Of a DNA stretch of 64,000 bases, positions 24,503 to 33,595 are shown piece after piece (position 1 is the first letter of the stretch; each line of letters begins with the position of its first letter). The translations under genes and the position numbers were made by a program. Source of the stretch: an uncultured Muribaculaceae bacterium (GTDB taxonomy: Bacteria > Bacteroidota > Bacteroidia > Bacteroidales > Muribaculaceae); contig CAJUIT010000012.1 of the NCBI GenBank assembly GCA_910586565.1, positions 15,674 through 79,673 on the forward strand, read 5' to 3'. Below the pieces are notes generated by a model, which saw nothing but the letters and a program-made list of their open reading frames with translations, had not been told where the DNA came from and did no database searches.

Positions 24503-26854
24503 ATGGAAAACTATCTTTCACAACTCAACAGGCAGCAGCGCGAGGCTGTTGAATATCTCGGCGGGCCACAGCTTGTAATCGCAGGAGCCGGTTCGGGCAA
24601 AACCCGCGTGCTCACCTACAAGATTGTGCACCTCCTTGCCCACGGCTACGAGCCCTACCGCATAATGGCCCTGACGTTCACCAACAAGGCCGCCCGCGAA
24701 ATGCGCGAGCGCATTCAGGCACTTGTGGGAGCCGGCATCGCCAACAAACTCTGGATGGGCACATTCCACTCCATATTCGCCCGCATCCTCCGCAACAATG
24801 CCGAGCGCATCGGCTTCAAGCCATCATTTACAATCTACGACTCGGCCGACTCGAAAGCCTTGATAAAAACAATCATCAAGGATTTGGAGCTTGACGATAA
24901 AATCTACAAACCGTCGGCCGTGCAGAGCGCCATCTCAATGGCCAAGAACGCATTGATAAGCCCTCAGCGCTACGCCGCCGACAAAGACCTCATGGAGGCC
25001 GACAAGCGCTCGCGCCGCCCGATGATTCACGAAATCTACCGCATCTACCGCCACCGCTGCTTCGTGGCGGGAGCGATGGATTTCGACGATTTGCTCTACT
25101 ATACCAACGTGTTGCTGCGCGACAACCCCGACATCCGTCACCACTATCAGGAATTTTTCCGCTATGTGCTTGTCGACGAGTATCAGGACACCAATTTCGC
25201 CCAGCACTGCATCGTGTCGGAACTCTGCCGCGACAGCAACAGCCTCACGATGGTGGGCGACGATGCCCAGAGCATCTACTCTTTCCGCGGAGCAAACATC
25301 AAGAACATCCTCAACCTCAAGAAGGCCTACCCCACCCTCGGCATCTTCAAGCTTGAGCAGAACTACCGTTCCACCCGCAACATCGTAGATGCCGCCAACT
25401 CGCTGATAGAGAAAAACCGTGAGCAGATTCGCAAACAGGTGTTCTCCGAAAACGACGCCGGGTCGAAAATCGAAGTCATAAACTGCTCAACCGACTATGA
25501 GGAGGCATTCCTCGTCGCCAACCGCATCGCCCAGCTCCACCGGCAAACCCACGACAGCCTTGATGAATTTGCCGTGCTCTACCGCACCAACGCCCAGAGC
25601 CGCCGTCTGGAGGAATCGCTGAGAAAACGCAACATCTCCTATCGCATCTACGGCGGTCTGTCGTTCTACCAACGCAAGGAGGTGAAGGATGCCATCGCCT
25701 ACTTCCGCCTCTCGGTCAACCCCGACGATGACGAAGCGCTGCGCCGCGTGATAAACTACCCGGCCCGCGGAATCGGCGAAACAACCGTTGCCAAGCTCAC
25801 CCGCTGCGCAATGGAGCACCGCGTGAGCATCTGGGCGGTGCTCAACGACCCGGTAGCCTACGAGCTCGCCGTGAATGCCGGAACGCTGAAAAAGCTCGAT
25901 GCATTCCGCACCCTCATTCAGGGCTTTATCGACATGAACACCGGCGGTGCCGATGCCTACACCCTCGCCACAGCCGTGATAGCCCGCACCCGCCTGCTGT
26001 CATCGCTCATCACCGACAACACCCCCGAAAGCATTTCAAAGCAGGAGAACCTTCAGGAAATCCTCAGCAACGTGAAAGATTTTGTGGATGAGAAAACCGA
26101 AACGGGTGAGGGCGATTCGGCCCGCATGGAGGAATTCCTTGCCCAGGTTGCGCTCGCAACCGACCAGGATGAGAAAGACACCTCCGAACAGCGCGTCACG
26201 CTCATGACCGTTCACGCCGCCAAGGGTTTGGAATTCAACAACGTGATTGTTGTGGGTGTGGAGGAGGAGCTGTTCCCGTCGGCAATGGCTTCGGGCTCAA
26301 CGAGCGAGATTGAGGAGGAGCGCCGCCTGCTCTATGTAGCCATAACCCGCGCCAAGCGGTTTTGCATGCTTGCCTATGCCTCGTCGCGCTTCAAAAACGG
26401 ACAGACCCATCTCTGCCAGCCGTCGCGCTTTCTCCACGACATCGATCCGCGCTACATCAAGCTGATGCAGGGCACCGAGCTGGGAGCGGAACCATCGGGG
26501 AGCAACCCCTACGAGCGCTACCGTTCGTCGTTCCACTCGGCTCCCGTTGCCTCGCGGAGTCAGCAGCAGTCACCGCAAATCAACCGCCCGTCGGGCATAT
26601 GGCGTCCGTTGTCGGTTTCCCCCGCTCCGGGCACAAGCGCCGCTCCGGCCAATCCGGGAGCCGGCTCGGGAGAATTCCGCCTGCACACCGTTGACGAGGT
26701 GGCCGAAGGGTTGGAAATCATGCACGAACGCTTTGGCCGCGGAACAATCAAAGAGGTCGACACCGACCCCACAGGCGCCCGCATCGTGGTGCTTTTCTCA
26801 AATGTGGAGCAACGCAAACTAATGCTCAAATATGCCAAATTCCGGATTCTATGA
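24503..26854 (+). CDS. UvrD/PcrA superfamily 1A DNA helicase
   Basis: 3'-5' helicase for repair and fork restart. Start at the ATG 24503; a TTG one codon earlier is not needed. 783 residues. Motifs in order: LNRQQREAVE and Q-motif, Walker A GAGSGKTR, TFTNKAAREM (Ia), DEYQDT (II), GDDAQSIYSFRGA (III), LEQNYRST (IV), TLMTVHAAKGLEF (V), RRLLYVAITRAK (VI). The C-terminal end HERFGRGTIKEVD...KYAKFRIL is the PcrA-type tudor domain that contacts RNA polymerase in relatives. Overlaps the next gene by 4 nt. Confidence 0.95.
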   Translation: MENYLSQLNRQQREAVEYLGGPQLVIAGAGSGKTRVLTYKIVHLLAHGYEPYRIMALTFTNKAAREMRERIQALVGAGIANKLWMGTFHSIFARILRNNAERIGFKPSFTIYDSADSKALIKTIIKDLELDDKIYKPSAVQSAISMAKNALISPQRYAADKDLMEADKRSRRPMIHEIYRIYRHRCFVAGAMDFDDLLYYTNVLLRDNPDIRHHYQEFFRYVLVDEYQDTNFAQHCIVSELCRDSNSLTMVGDDAQSIYSFRGANIKNILNLKKAYPTLGIFKLEQNYRSTRNIVDAANSLIEKNREQIRKQVFSENDAGSKIEVINCSTDYEEAFLVANRIAQLHRQTHDSLDEFAVLYRTNAQSRRLEESLRKRNISYRIYGGLSFYQRKEVKDAIAYFRLSVNPDDDEALRRVINYPARGIGETTVAKLTRCAMEHRVSIWAVLNDPVAYELAVNAGTLKKLDAFRTLIQGFIDMNTGGADAYTLATAVIARTRLLSSLITDNTPESISKQENLQEILSNVKDFVDEKTETGEGDSARMEEFLAQVALATDQDEKDTSEQRVTLMTVHAAKGLEFNNVIVVGVEEELFPSAMASGSTSEIEEERRLLYVAITRAKRFCMLAYASSRFKNGQTHLCQPSRFLHDIDPRYIKLMQGTELGAEPSGSNPYERYRSSFHSAPVASRSQQQSPQINRPSGIWRPLSVSPAPGTSAAPANPGAGSGEFRLHTVDEVAEGLEIMHERFGRGTIKEVDTDPTGARIVVLFSNVEQRKLMLKYAKFRIL

Positions 26855-28062
26855 CCTCAACATCACCCGAAAATATTGAAAAGATAAACGAGCGTCTCGC
26901 ACAACTCCCCACACCATTCTATGTGGTGTATGAGGATAAGATGCGCGCCAACCTCAACCTTATCACCGACGTGGCCTCCCGCGCCGGAGTGAAAATAATA
27001 ATGGCGTTCAAAGCCAACGCCCTTTGGCGGACATTCCCCATTTTCCGCGAATACGGAATCGACTGCACCGCCTCCTCGCTCAACGAGCTGCAGCTCGGGC
27101 GCGAGGAGCTGAAAGCCCGTGTTCACTCCTATTGCCCGGCCTACACCCCGCTCACAATCGGAAAATATCTCGAAGGGAGCACCCACATCACCTTCAACTC
27201 GCTGGGGCAGTGGGAGCAGTTCCGCAACGACGTGGAGAGTTGGAACGCTTCGCACGATGCCGACGGCCACGTTTCCCCCGGGTTGCGCGTCAATCCGCAA
27301 TGCTCCGTCATAGAAACCGACATCTACAACCCTGCCCTCCCCGGCAGCCGTTTCGGTGTAACGGCCGAACAGATAGGAGACCGTCTGCCCGACGGCATCG
27401 AGGGTTTGCACTTCCACGCGCTGTGCGAATCAACAAGCCACGACCTCGCCAAAGTGCTTGAAGCTTTTGAGGCTCAATTCGGCAAATACCTCGCTCAGGT
27501 GAAGTGGGTGAACATGGGTGGCGGCCATCTCATGACACGCGAGGGGTATGACACCGACCACTTAGTGGAACTCCTGCGGGGATTCCGCAGCCGTTATCCG
27601 TGGCTCGAAGTGATTCTCGAACCCGGGAGCGCTTTCACATGGCGCACTGGCGACCTCATCGCATCGGTTGTCGACACCGTTGAAAACCAGGGCGTAAAAA
27701 CAGCGATAGTCGACGTTTCATTCGCCTGCCACATGCCCGACACCCTTGAAATGCCCTATCAACCCGCCATCACCGAAAGCGTTGCCGAAAACCACCCGAT
27801 GCCCGGCGGTGCCACCCCGCTCCGCTACCGCCTCGGCGGGAACTCTTGCCTTAGCGGCGATTTCATGGGCGACTGGTTCTTCACAGCCCCCCTCAAACCG
27901 GGAGACCGCCTCACCTTCGAGGATATGAACCACTACACCACGGTGAAAACCAACATGTTCAACGGCATCAGCCACCCCGACATCGTGTTCGTCGACAGCG
28001 ACGGCCTCCCTTCCTATCTGCGCCGCTACACTTATCAGGATTATAAGTCGCGCATGTCGTAA
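26851..28062 (+). CDS. nspC: carboxynorspermidine decarboxylase
   Basis: PLP enzyme of the alternative polyamine route: decarboxylates carboxynorspermidine or carboxyspermidine. 403 residues of the alanine racemase/ODC fold. PLP Lys K54 in MAFKANALW, the HFHALCES loop, MGGGHL, ILEPGSAF, and the substrate-binding NSCLSGDFMGDW. In gut Bacteroidetes this enzyme makes spermidine. The partner dehydrogenase is not in this window. ATGA overlap with the helicase gene shows coupled translation, although the functions are unrelated. Confidence 0.94.
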   Translation: MTSTSPENIEKINERLAQLPTPFYVVYEDKMRANLNLITDVASRAGVKIIMAFKANALWRTFPIFREYGIDCTASSLNELQLGREELKARVHSYCPAYTPLTIGKYLEGSTHITFNSLGQWEQFRNDVESWNASHDADGHVSPGLRVNPQCSVIETDIYNPALPGSRFGVTAEQIGDRLPDGIEGLHFHALCESTSHDLAKVLEAFEAQFGKYLAQVKWVNMGGGHLMTREGYDTDHLVELLRGFRSRYPWLEVILEPGSAFTWRTGDLIASVVDTVENQGVKTAIVDVSFACHMPDTLEMPYQPAITESVAENHPMPGGATPLRYRLGGNSCLSGDFMGDWFFTAPLKPGDRLTFEDMNHYTTVKTNMFNGISHPDIVFVDSDGLPSYLRRYTYQDYKSRMS

Positions 28063-28097
28063 AACTCCACTTCACCCAACCTGACAACATCGGCATC

Positions 28098-29096
28098 ATG
28101 GAAAAATTCTCAGTCATAGTTCCGGTTTACAACCGCATCGACGAAGTAACCGACCTGCTCGAAAGCCTTGCATCACAAACAGCCAAGAATTTCGAGGTAA
28201 TCATCGTGGAGGATGGCTCAACAGCGCCCTGCCTCGATGCCGTGCGCCGTTACGAGCAACAGCTCGACCTCAAATATTTCTTCAAGGAGAACGAGGGGCG
28301 TTCAATCGCGCGCAACCACGGCATGGAACATGCCACAGGGTCATATTTCATCTTTTTCGATTCCGACTGCGTTATCCCGGCCGACTATTTCGCCAAACTT
28401 AACGAGATGCTCGCCCTGCGGCCGCTCGACTGCTTCGGCGGCCCCGATGCCGCCCACAGCTCATTCACAACAACACAGAAGGCCATCAACCACGCCATGA
28501 CCTCCTTTCTAACCACCGGAGGGATTAGAGGCGGGAAAATCAGCCTTGAAAAGTTCACTCCCCGCACCTTCAACATGGGCTTCTCGCGCAAAGTCTATGA
28601 AAAGGTAGGCGGTTTCCGCGAGATGTTCTCCGAAGACATCGACATGAGCACACGCATAAGGTTGGCCGGATTCTCGATATCTCTCTACCCCGACCTTCCG
28701 GTCTATCACAAGCGGCGTGTGGATTTCAAAAAATTCCTGCGTCAGGTTTATGTGTTCGGCATGTCGCGCATCACTCTCCAATTGCTCTATCCGGGCTCGA
28801 TGAAGGCAGTGCATTGGCTGCCGGCAATTTTTGTAGCTGGCGTTGTGGCGATGATTCTCCTTGCGGTGTTCGTGTCGCCTTGGTGGCTGCTTCCGCTCGC
28901 GGTTTATCTGGTAGCCATTTTTGTGGCTGCACTGGCGGCCACCCGCTCGCTGACAATAGCCCTGAAAGCTGTGCCGGCATCGGTGATTCAGCTCGGCGGA
29001 TATGGCTGCGGATTCATCAAGGCATATTTTCTGAAAATAATATTGCGCCGCGGCCGCAACGAGGCTGAGGAAATATCAATGCGAAAAGGTAAATGA
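28098..29096 (+). CDS. family 2 glycosyltransferase with two C-terminal membrane helices
   Basis: 332 residues. N-terminal GT-A domain: FSVIVPVYNRIDEV, IIVEDGS, and the metal motif FFDSDCVIP (DSD). It continues with FNMGFSRKVYEKVGGFREMF and EDIDMSTRIRLAGF, the ED acceptor-site motif. Two hydrophobic helices near residues 235-285 and a basic tail anchor it to the inner membrane. Sugar and acceptor unknown; likely surface polysaccharide or glycolipid. Overlaps the radC-like gene by 4 nt. Confidence 0.88.
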   Translation: MEKFSVIVPVYNRIDEVTDLLESLASQTAKNFEVIIVEDGSTAPCLDAVRRYEQQLDLKYFFKENEGRSIARNHGMEHATGSYFIFFDSDCVIPADYFAKLNEMLALRPLDCFGGPDAAHSSFTTTQKAINHAMTSFLTTGGIRGGKISLEKFTPRTFNMGFSRKVYEKVGGFREMFSEDIDMSTRIRLAGFSISLYPDLPVYHKRRVDFKKFLRQVYVFGMSRITLQLLYPGSMKAVHWLPAIFVAGVVAMILLAVFVSPWWLLPLAVYLVAIFVAALAATRSLTIALKAVPASVIQLGGYGCGFIKAYFLKIILRRGRNEAEEISMRKGK

Positions 29097-29860
29097 GCGA
29101 GTTTTTCAACATAGAGCCGACAGAGCCGGGCAACGGCACCAACACCAAACAAAACGCCGTCAACACCCCTAACGCCGCCCCTCTCATGCGCGACCTCGGA
29201 GAGGAGGATAAGCCCCGCGAAAAAGCATCGCGCCTGGGGATTGATTCGCTGACCGACACCGAATTGCTGGCACTCCTGCTCGGGTCGGGCTCAACGGGGA
29301 AATCGGTGCTCGAACTGAGCCGCGAGATTCTCGCCGATTGCAATGGGCGCCTGCGTGTGCTGTCGCGCATGTCGATTGCCGAGCTCAAAAAGAAATATAA
29401 AGGTGTAGGCACCGCCAAAGCCACACTCCTTGTGGCAGCAATGACATTCGGAAGCCGCGTTCAGGCCAGCCAGGCGATAGAGGACCCTCAGATGCGGTCG
29501 AGCGAGGATGTGCATGCATTCATGCGTCCCAAGCTGGCGAGCCTCAACCACGAGGAATTCTGGGTGCTACACCTCAACCGCGCAAACCGCGTGATGTTTG
29601 CCGAGCGCGTGAGCAAAGGTGGAACATCAAGCACCGCCGTCGACATAAAACTGATTGCGAAAAGCGCCATCGACCACATCGCCTCAGGCCTCATAGTGGT
29701 TCACAACCACCCGTCGGGAACCATGAACCCGTCGGCACCCGACGATGCCCTCACCCGTCGCATCGCCGAAATCTGCAAAATCATCGACATTCCGCTCCAG
29801 GACCACGTAATCATAGGCCCTTCGACCTACTATTCCTACCGCGACAACGGGCGCCTATAA
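29093..29860 (+). CDS. radC: RadC family JAB-domain protein
   Basis: 255 residues. N-terminal helix-hairpin-helix region (LTDTELLALLLGSGSTGKSV). The C-terminal JAMM metalloprotease fold has the metal motif VHNHPSG...PSAPDD and the strand EEFWVLHLNRANRV. Once called a DNA-repair protein, RadC's real role is unsettled. The N-terminal 30 residues are low-complexity and family-atypical, so the start could lie further in. Last gene of the plus-strand run, followed by a repeat and a hairpin. Confidence 0.88.
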   Translation: MSEFFNIEPTEPGNGTNTKQNAVNTPNAAPLMRDLGEEDKPREKASRLGIDSLTDTELLALLLGSGSTGKSVLELSREILADCNGRLRVLSRMSIAELKKKYKGVGTAKATLLVAAMTFGSRVQASQAIEDPQMRSSEDVHAFMRPKLASLNHEEFWVLHLNRANRVMFAERVSKGGTSSTAVDIKLIAKSAIDHIASGLIVVHNHPSGTMNPSAPDDALTRRIAEICKIIDIPLQDHVIIGPSTYYSYRDNGRL

Positions 29861-29886
29861 TCCACGTAATCCGTGAGAAAAAGCAA

Positions 29887-30014
29887 GAGGGTGTGTCAGA
29901 ATGGCTCGTCTGGGTCGTCGCTTGCGGGATTCGGTCTCGGTCACGTACTTCAGTACGCTCCCATCGACCTCACCCACAAGCTCCTACCATCCAAACCATT
30001 CTGACAGCACCCTC
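29887..30014 (+). repeat. 128-bp palindromic intergenic repeat, full copy A
   Basis: Ends GAGGGTGTGTCAGAATGG and CCATTCTGACAGCACCCTC are near-perfect inverted repeats. The centre CGTACT-TC-AGTACG is a short palindrome. Same length and ends as 42096-42223; other partial copies at 38121, 58095, 60055 and 63947. Confidence 0.85.
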
Positions 30015-30032
30015 ACACCTTAGACCAAAAAG

Positions 30033-30068
30033 GCGGCGTGTCATAATTCTGGAATTATGACACGCCGC
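30033..30068. terminator. hairpin between convergent genes
   Basis: Perfect 17-bp stem GCGGCGTGTCATAATTC / GAATTATGACACGCCGC with a 2-nt TG loop, then TTTATTTTA. Serves radC (plus) and the barrel gene (minus). Confidence 0.85.
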
Positions 30069-30098
30069 TTTATTTTAATACGGATGGTGAGGGTGTTG

Positions 30099-30863
30099 TC
30101 AGAAGTTATATCCGAGGGTGATGGAGAAGAGATTGCGGCGAAGGTCGCGGGGAAGCATCTCGGTGCCGCTCTTCATGTCGGAGAGGCCCCATGAGCCGCT
30201 GAGCGACATAGTGTAGGCCTGATAAGTCACACCAACGCCGAAATTCCATTGGATATCGAAATGCTTGAATCCGTTTGTGCCGAACAACGAGCAGCTTTCA
30301 GCCGGAGTGGCAGCTTCGGGCACTCTCACCTCATTCTGATGATAACGGGCGAGCAGACTCATGTTGAGCTGCGGACCGGTGAACACACTCACCTTGATAT
30401 CCTCGGTGAAATCGAAGTGGTAGCCCACGATGAGAGGGATGCGGAAGCCGAAGTTGCGGATTGAACCGTCAACCTGATAAGCCATATCGCGTTCCTCAAC
30501 AACGGGATTACCCGCAGGATCGACAACGGGAAGCCCCGCGCCGTCAACAACAGGCACCGAAACCGAGTAGGAATCCCAATAGGTGGTGCCGAATGTGTTG
30601 TAGAAAATTGAAACGCCCGGCTCGAAATAGAGATTCATCCACAGCGGAATGTTGTAGACTGCCCCGAGCGAAAAGCCTGCCTTATTGTTATAGAAGCCGC
30701 CGCCATTGGCTGCCGAACTGATGTCGAGCGATGCGCGCGCTCCAAGAAAAGCCTTGTTTTCGGGATTGTCAAACAGATAGCTCGATGCTGCCTGTGAAGT
30801 TGACACGCTCGCAGCCACCATTGCGCCAACGAGACAGATGTTTTTCAAAATCTTCATATTCAA
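30099..30863 (-). CDS. outer-membrane beta-barrel protein (PorT/OMP_b-brl_2 type)
   Basis: 254 residues. Signal peptide MNMKILKNICLVGAMVAASV to SQAA. The mature part has alternating strands (FLGARASLDIS, AGFSLGAVYNIPLWMNLYFE, FRIPLIVGYHFDF, VSVFTGPQLNMSL, VGVTYQAYTMSLSGSWGLSD) and ends LFSITLGYNF, with a C-terminal Phe as in outer-membrane barrels. Probably an 8-strand barrel. Last of four minus-strand surface genes. A partial repeat end abuts its stop codon. Confidence 0.8.
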   Translation of the reverse strand: MNMKILKNICLVGAMVAASVSTSQAASSYLFDNPENKAFLGARASLDISSAANGGGFYNNKAGFSLGAVYNIPLWMNLYFEPGVSIFYNTFGTTYWDSYSVSVPVVDGAGLPVVDPAGNPVVEERDMAYQVDGSIRNFGFRIPLIVGYHFDFTEDIKVSVFTGPQLNMSLLARYHQNEVRVPEAATPAESCSLFGTNGFKHFDIQWNFGVGVTYQAYTMSLSGSWGLSDMKSGTEMLPRDLRRNLFSITLGYNF

Positions 30864-30914
30864 GAGGGTGTTTTAATATTATAATCGTGTAAACGTGAGT
30901 TGCTGCCTGCGGGT

Positions 30915-32540
30915 TCAATAGTCATAGAGCAACTCGAGGTCATCAATATAGAGCACACTGCCGTTTCCACCGGTGAAATAGTCGCCATATTTGCTGGCCG
31001 ATGCCACAATGAGAATGTAGCGGGGCACGCGGTTTGTGGCCTTGTAATCCAACTCAATTTCAAAGGGGATGTACTGCGGAATTGTCTGCCCGCTCTGGAA
31101 GTTTCCGTAGGCTATCACCTCGCTCCCGGCAGGGTCGAACAGCTGCCTGTTCGACGGATTGGTGCGGATTTCAAACGGCTCGGGGCTGTCAATAAGTGCC
31201 GTCCACACAATGCATGTGTCGGGCTCACCCTTCAGTGAGGCAAATTCAGAGGTGGTGTTTGAAATCGGGGTGGAGGTATATTTGAGGTAACCGCGCAACT
31301 TGGTGGGACGCTCGGTGAAAGGTCGGCCGAAGCTCAACACGCCGTTGGTGCCGTCGGTGCGCACATAGCTCCCGGCAAAAATATTGCCTGCGGCAATCTT
31401 TCCGAGAAGTCCGATACCCACAAATTTTGTTTCAAGACGCGCAGCCTGCCCGCTGCCGCTCGAAGTGTCGTCGGTTGGGGTGGTGTTGCTGTCGCCCAAA
31501 GTGGTGGCACCCTTGTTGCCGGTGTCCCAATAGGGGGTGGCTCCTTCAGCCCACGGATTCCACACCTTGCCGGCTTTGCTCCATTCGCTGAGCGACGAGT
31601 TGGGCACCTGCACAACCGAGCCGGTGGTGAACGAGAGGGTCACACCGTTTTCAGAATCGGAATAGGCACGGGCCTCGTAGGTGGTTCCGGGATTGAGGTT
31701 TACCAGACGCGCGTGGAATGTGCCGCCTGTGGTGGTGATCCATGATGCGGGAGCCTTTATCCATTCGTCGGTGCCGGCAACACGATATTCCACACCGTTG
31801 TCGCGCCCTTCGATTGCCTCGCCGTAAACCCATGCCACCTGCGTCCACGCATCGGCGCGTGTGGTCGACACAGTGCTTTCAACCGTCTCTCCGTGAATCG
31901 ACCACTCCTCGGTGCGGCCATAAGCCTCAACCGTCACCTCAACCGGAGTTGTGAGGTCGATTTCGGTGCCCTCAAGCAGGGGCGACATTGTGCTCCCCTC
32001 GGGACCGAGCTTGCACGAAAGAACCTTCACATGCTCCAGCCCGATTGCCTGGGGCAATGTGACCACAACACGGCGCCCGGTAACGTCGATTATCGTAGCG
32101 CCGATTTGATTGTCGACCGTGAAGTAGCGGTTGATGTTCTGAATGCCTTGAATCACCCAATCATAGCTTTGATAGAGGCGGAGGGTTACAATATAATATT
32201 TCGACAAATCGAGCGGCTGAGTCAAATCACCTTTTTCAATCTCGGCACCCTCCGACAGGCGATAGGATGTGATTTTAACCGAGGTGATGTCGACCGATTC
32301 GTCGAACGTCATTTTAACCATGCGCGTCGCCGAATCGATTTCGGCAGGCTTCAGCAGCCCGTCGGCTTCAATAGCCTCGATGTTGGGCTGGATGCGCGGA
32401 TAGGGTATGTCGTTCTTGATACATCCCGACAGGGCGCACACGGCTGCAAACAGCAACGCCAGCACCGGCACCGCAGCCATTCGCCGCGATGAGGCCGGAA
32501 TGAAGGATGATATTTTCAGGTTATATCTTGAGGAAAACAT
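30915..32540 (-). CDS. PCMD-domain surface lipoprotein
   Basis: 541 residues. Lipobox CALSGC (Cys about residue 41) after a hydrophobic stretch. Several beta-sandwich modules follow, including an FN3-like segment at about 230-305 (LVNLNPGTTYEARAYSDS). The C-terminal half matches PCMD (putative carbohydrate metabolism domain, PF13201): PNSSLSEWSKAGKVWNPWAE, YWDTGNKGATT, RPTKLRGYLKYTS and a final LYIDDLELLYDY. Such proteins are exported lipoproteins, often near outer-membrane barrels. Probably binds a glycan or other surface ligand; not tested by sequence alone. Confidence 0.82.
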   Translation of the reverse strand: MFSSRYNLKISSFIPASSRRMAAVPVLALLFAAVCALSGCIKNDIPYPRIQPNIEAIEADGLLKPAEIDSATRMVKMTFDESVDITSVKITSYRLSEGAEIEKGDLTQPLDLSKYYIVTLRLYQSYDWVIQGIQNINRYFTVDNQIGATIIDVTGRRVVVTLPQAIGLEHVKVLSCKLGPEGSTMSPLLEGTEIDLTTPVEVTVEAYGRTEEWSIHGETVESTVSTTRADAWTQVAWVYGEAIEGRDNGVEYRVAGTDEWIKAPASWITTTGGTFHARLVNLNPGTTYEARAYSDSENGVTLSFTTGSVVQVPNSSLSEWSKAGKVWNPWAEGATPYWDTGNKGATTLGDSNTTPTDDTSSGSGQAARLETKFVGIGLLGKIAAGNIFAGSYVRTDGTNGVLSFGRPFTERPTKLRGYLKYTSTPISNTTSEFASLKGEPDTCIVWTALIDSPEPFEIRTNPSNRQLFDPAGSEVIAYGNFQSGQTIPQYIPFEIELDYKATNRVPRYILIVASASKYGDYFTGGNGSVLYIDDLELLYDY

Positions 32541-32561
32541 TGTCAGTTAACTTGGTAGCAA

Positions 32562-33467
32562 TCAAATGAACACGGCCATGCCGAAGTTGATGTTGAAGAT
32601 GTTGAATTTGAAATTGGCACCCGATGAGAAACGCGAGCCCTCGTCAACACCATCGGTCGATTGGCGTTCGTTGTGAACCTTCACACCAAACACGCCGAAC
32701 GACACGTTGAAGCTCACATAATCCATGATGAACACACACAGCCCCGGCGAAAAATTCAGCGCGGCGGTCATGCTGTTGGTTCGTGTGTCGCGCGGAACGC
32801 CGTTGTAGTTTCGCTTGAATCGCGACGAACCCGCCCCGAACGACAGCTCCACCTCATTGAACACGCTGAAACGGCGGTCGCGCCCGAGTCCCACATAGTT
32901 GCGGTAGGCGATGGCGGTGCTGAACGTTTTTGAATAATAGCTCACATCGGAGAGTTTGAAACTCATGTCGGAATCGAAGTCAAAGCTGAGTCCTTCGAGG
33001 TCCACATACATGCGGGTGTAGTTGAAATTGATGCCAATCGACTGGTTGTTGCCGAAGAAGTAGGCAATGTAGGGTTGCAACGAGTAGGCCTTGACCTTTA
33101 TGTTGAAATCCTTCAGAATCGAGAGCAGCTGAAAATCGTCGGTGTTGAACTCGCCATAGGATGCCTGCATGCCAAACGACCACTGCCCTTTGGGAATGAA
33201 CAGGAAGTTGTAGAGGCCGCGGTCGAAACGGCCGTAGTTTTTTTGGGGAAGAACCACGCTTACCGTGTCTCCGCCAACTATCACCGTCTCATCGAGCACG
33301 GCATCGTTCACGGCTGCCGAGTCAAGGGGAATCTTTTCGCCGCGGGCAAACCGCTCCAGCAAATTTATGTTGATGCCGTCGTCGGGCATCTCGCGGGCCT
33401 CGGCCCGCATCGCCGTGATGTTTAACGCCATCACAAGCGTGAGCAATATGCTGTAGATTTTATGCAT
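32562..33467 (-). CDS. outer-membrane barrel-like protein, paralogue 1
   Basis: 301 residues, family not named with confidence. Signal peptide to about residue 25 (ITAMRAEA). After a polar linker of about 60 residues the barrel begins at FLFIPKGQWSFGMQASYGEF and ends FNIFNINFGMAVFI. It shares with the neighbouring gene the motifs FIPKGQW, YRNYVGLGRDRRFSVFNEVE, and ANFKFNIFNIxFG. Adjacent 22 nt upstream of the PCMD lipoprotein gene. The longer N-terminus suggests the pair have different surface partners. Confidence 0.7.
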   Translation of the reverse strand: MHKIYSILLTLVMALNITAMRAEAREMPDDGININLLERFARGEKIPLDSAAVNDAVLDETVIVGGDTVSVVLPQKNYGRFDRGLYNFLFIPKGQWSFGMQASYGEFNTDDFQLLSILKDFNIKVKAYSLQPYIAYFFGNNQSIGINFNYTRMYVDLEGLSFDFDSDMSFKLSDVSYYSKTFSTAIAYRNYVGLGRDRRFSVFNEVELSFGAGSSRFKRNYNGVPRDTRTNSMTAALNFSPGLCVFIMDYVSFNVSFGVFGVKVHNERQSTDGVDEGSRFSSGANFKFNIFNINFGMAVFI

Positions 33468-33595
33468 CTTTGATTCGGGGGATGAGTTAAGAGTAAGTTC
33501 TTAAATATTTTTTGTAGCTGTTTCCACGTTCCGGGCCTGCGGGTGCCACCGGTCAACTGCATCGTTGGCAGCACCGGGAGTGCGCACAAGTGCCA

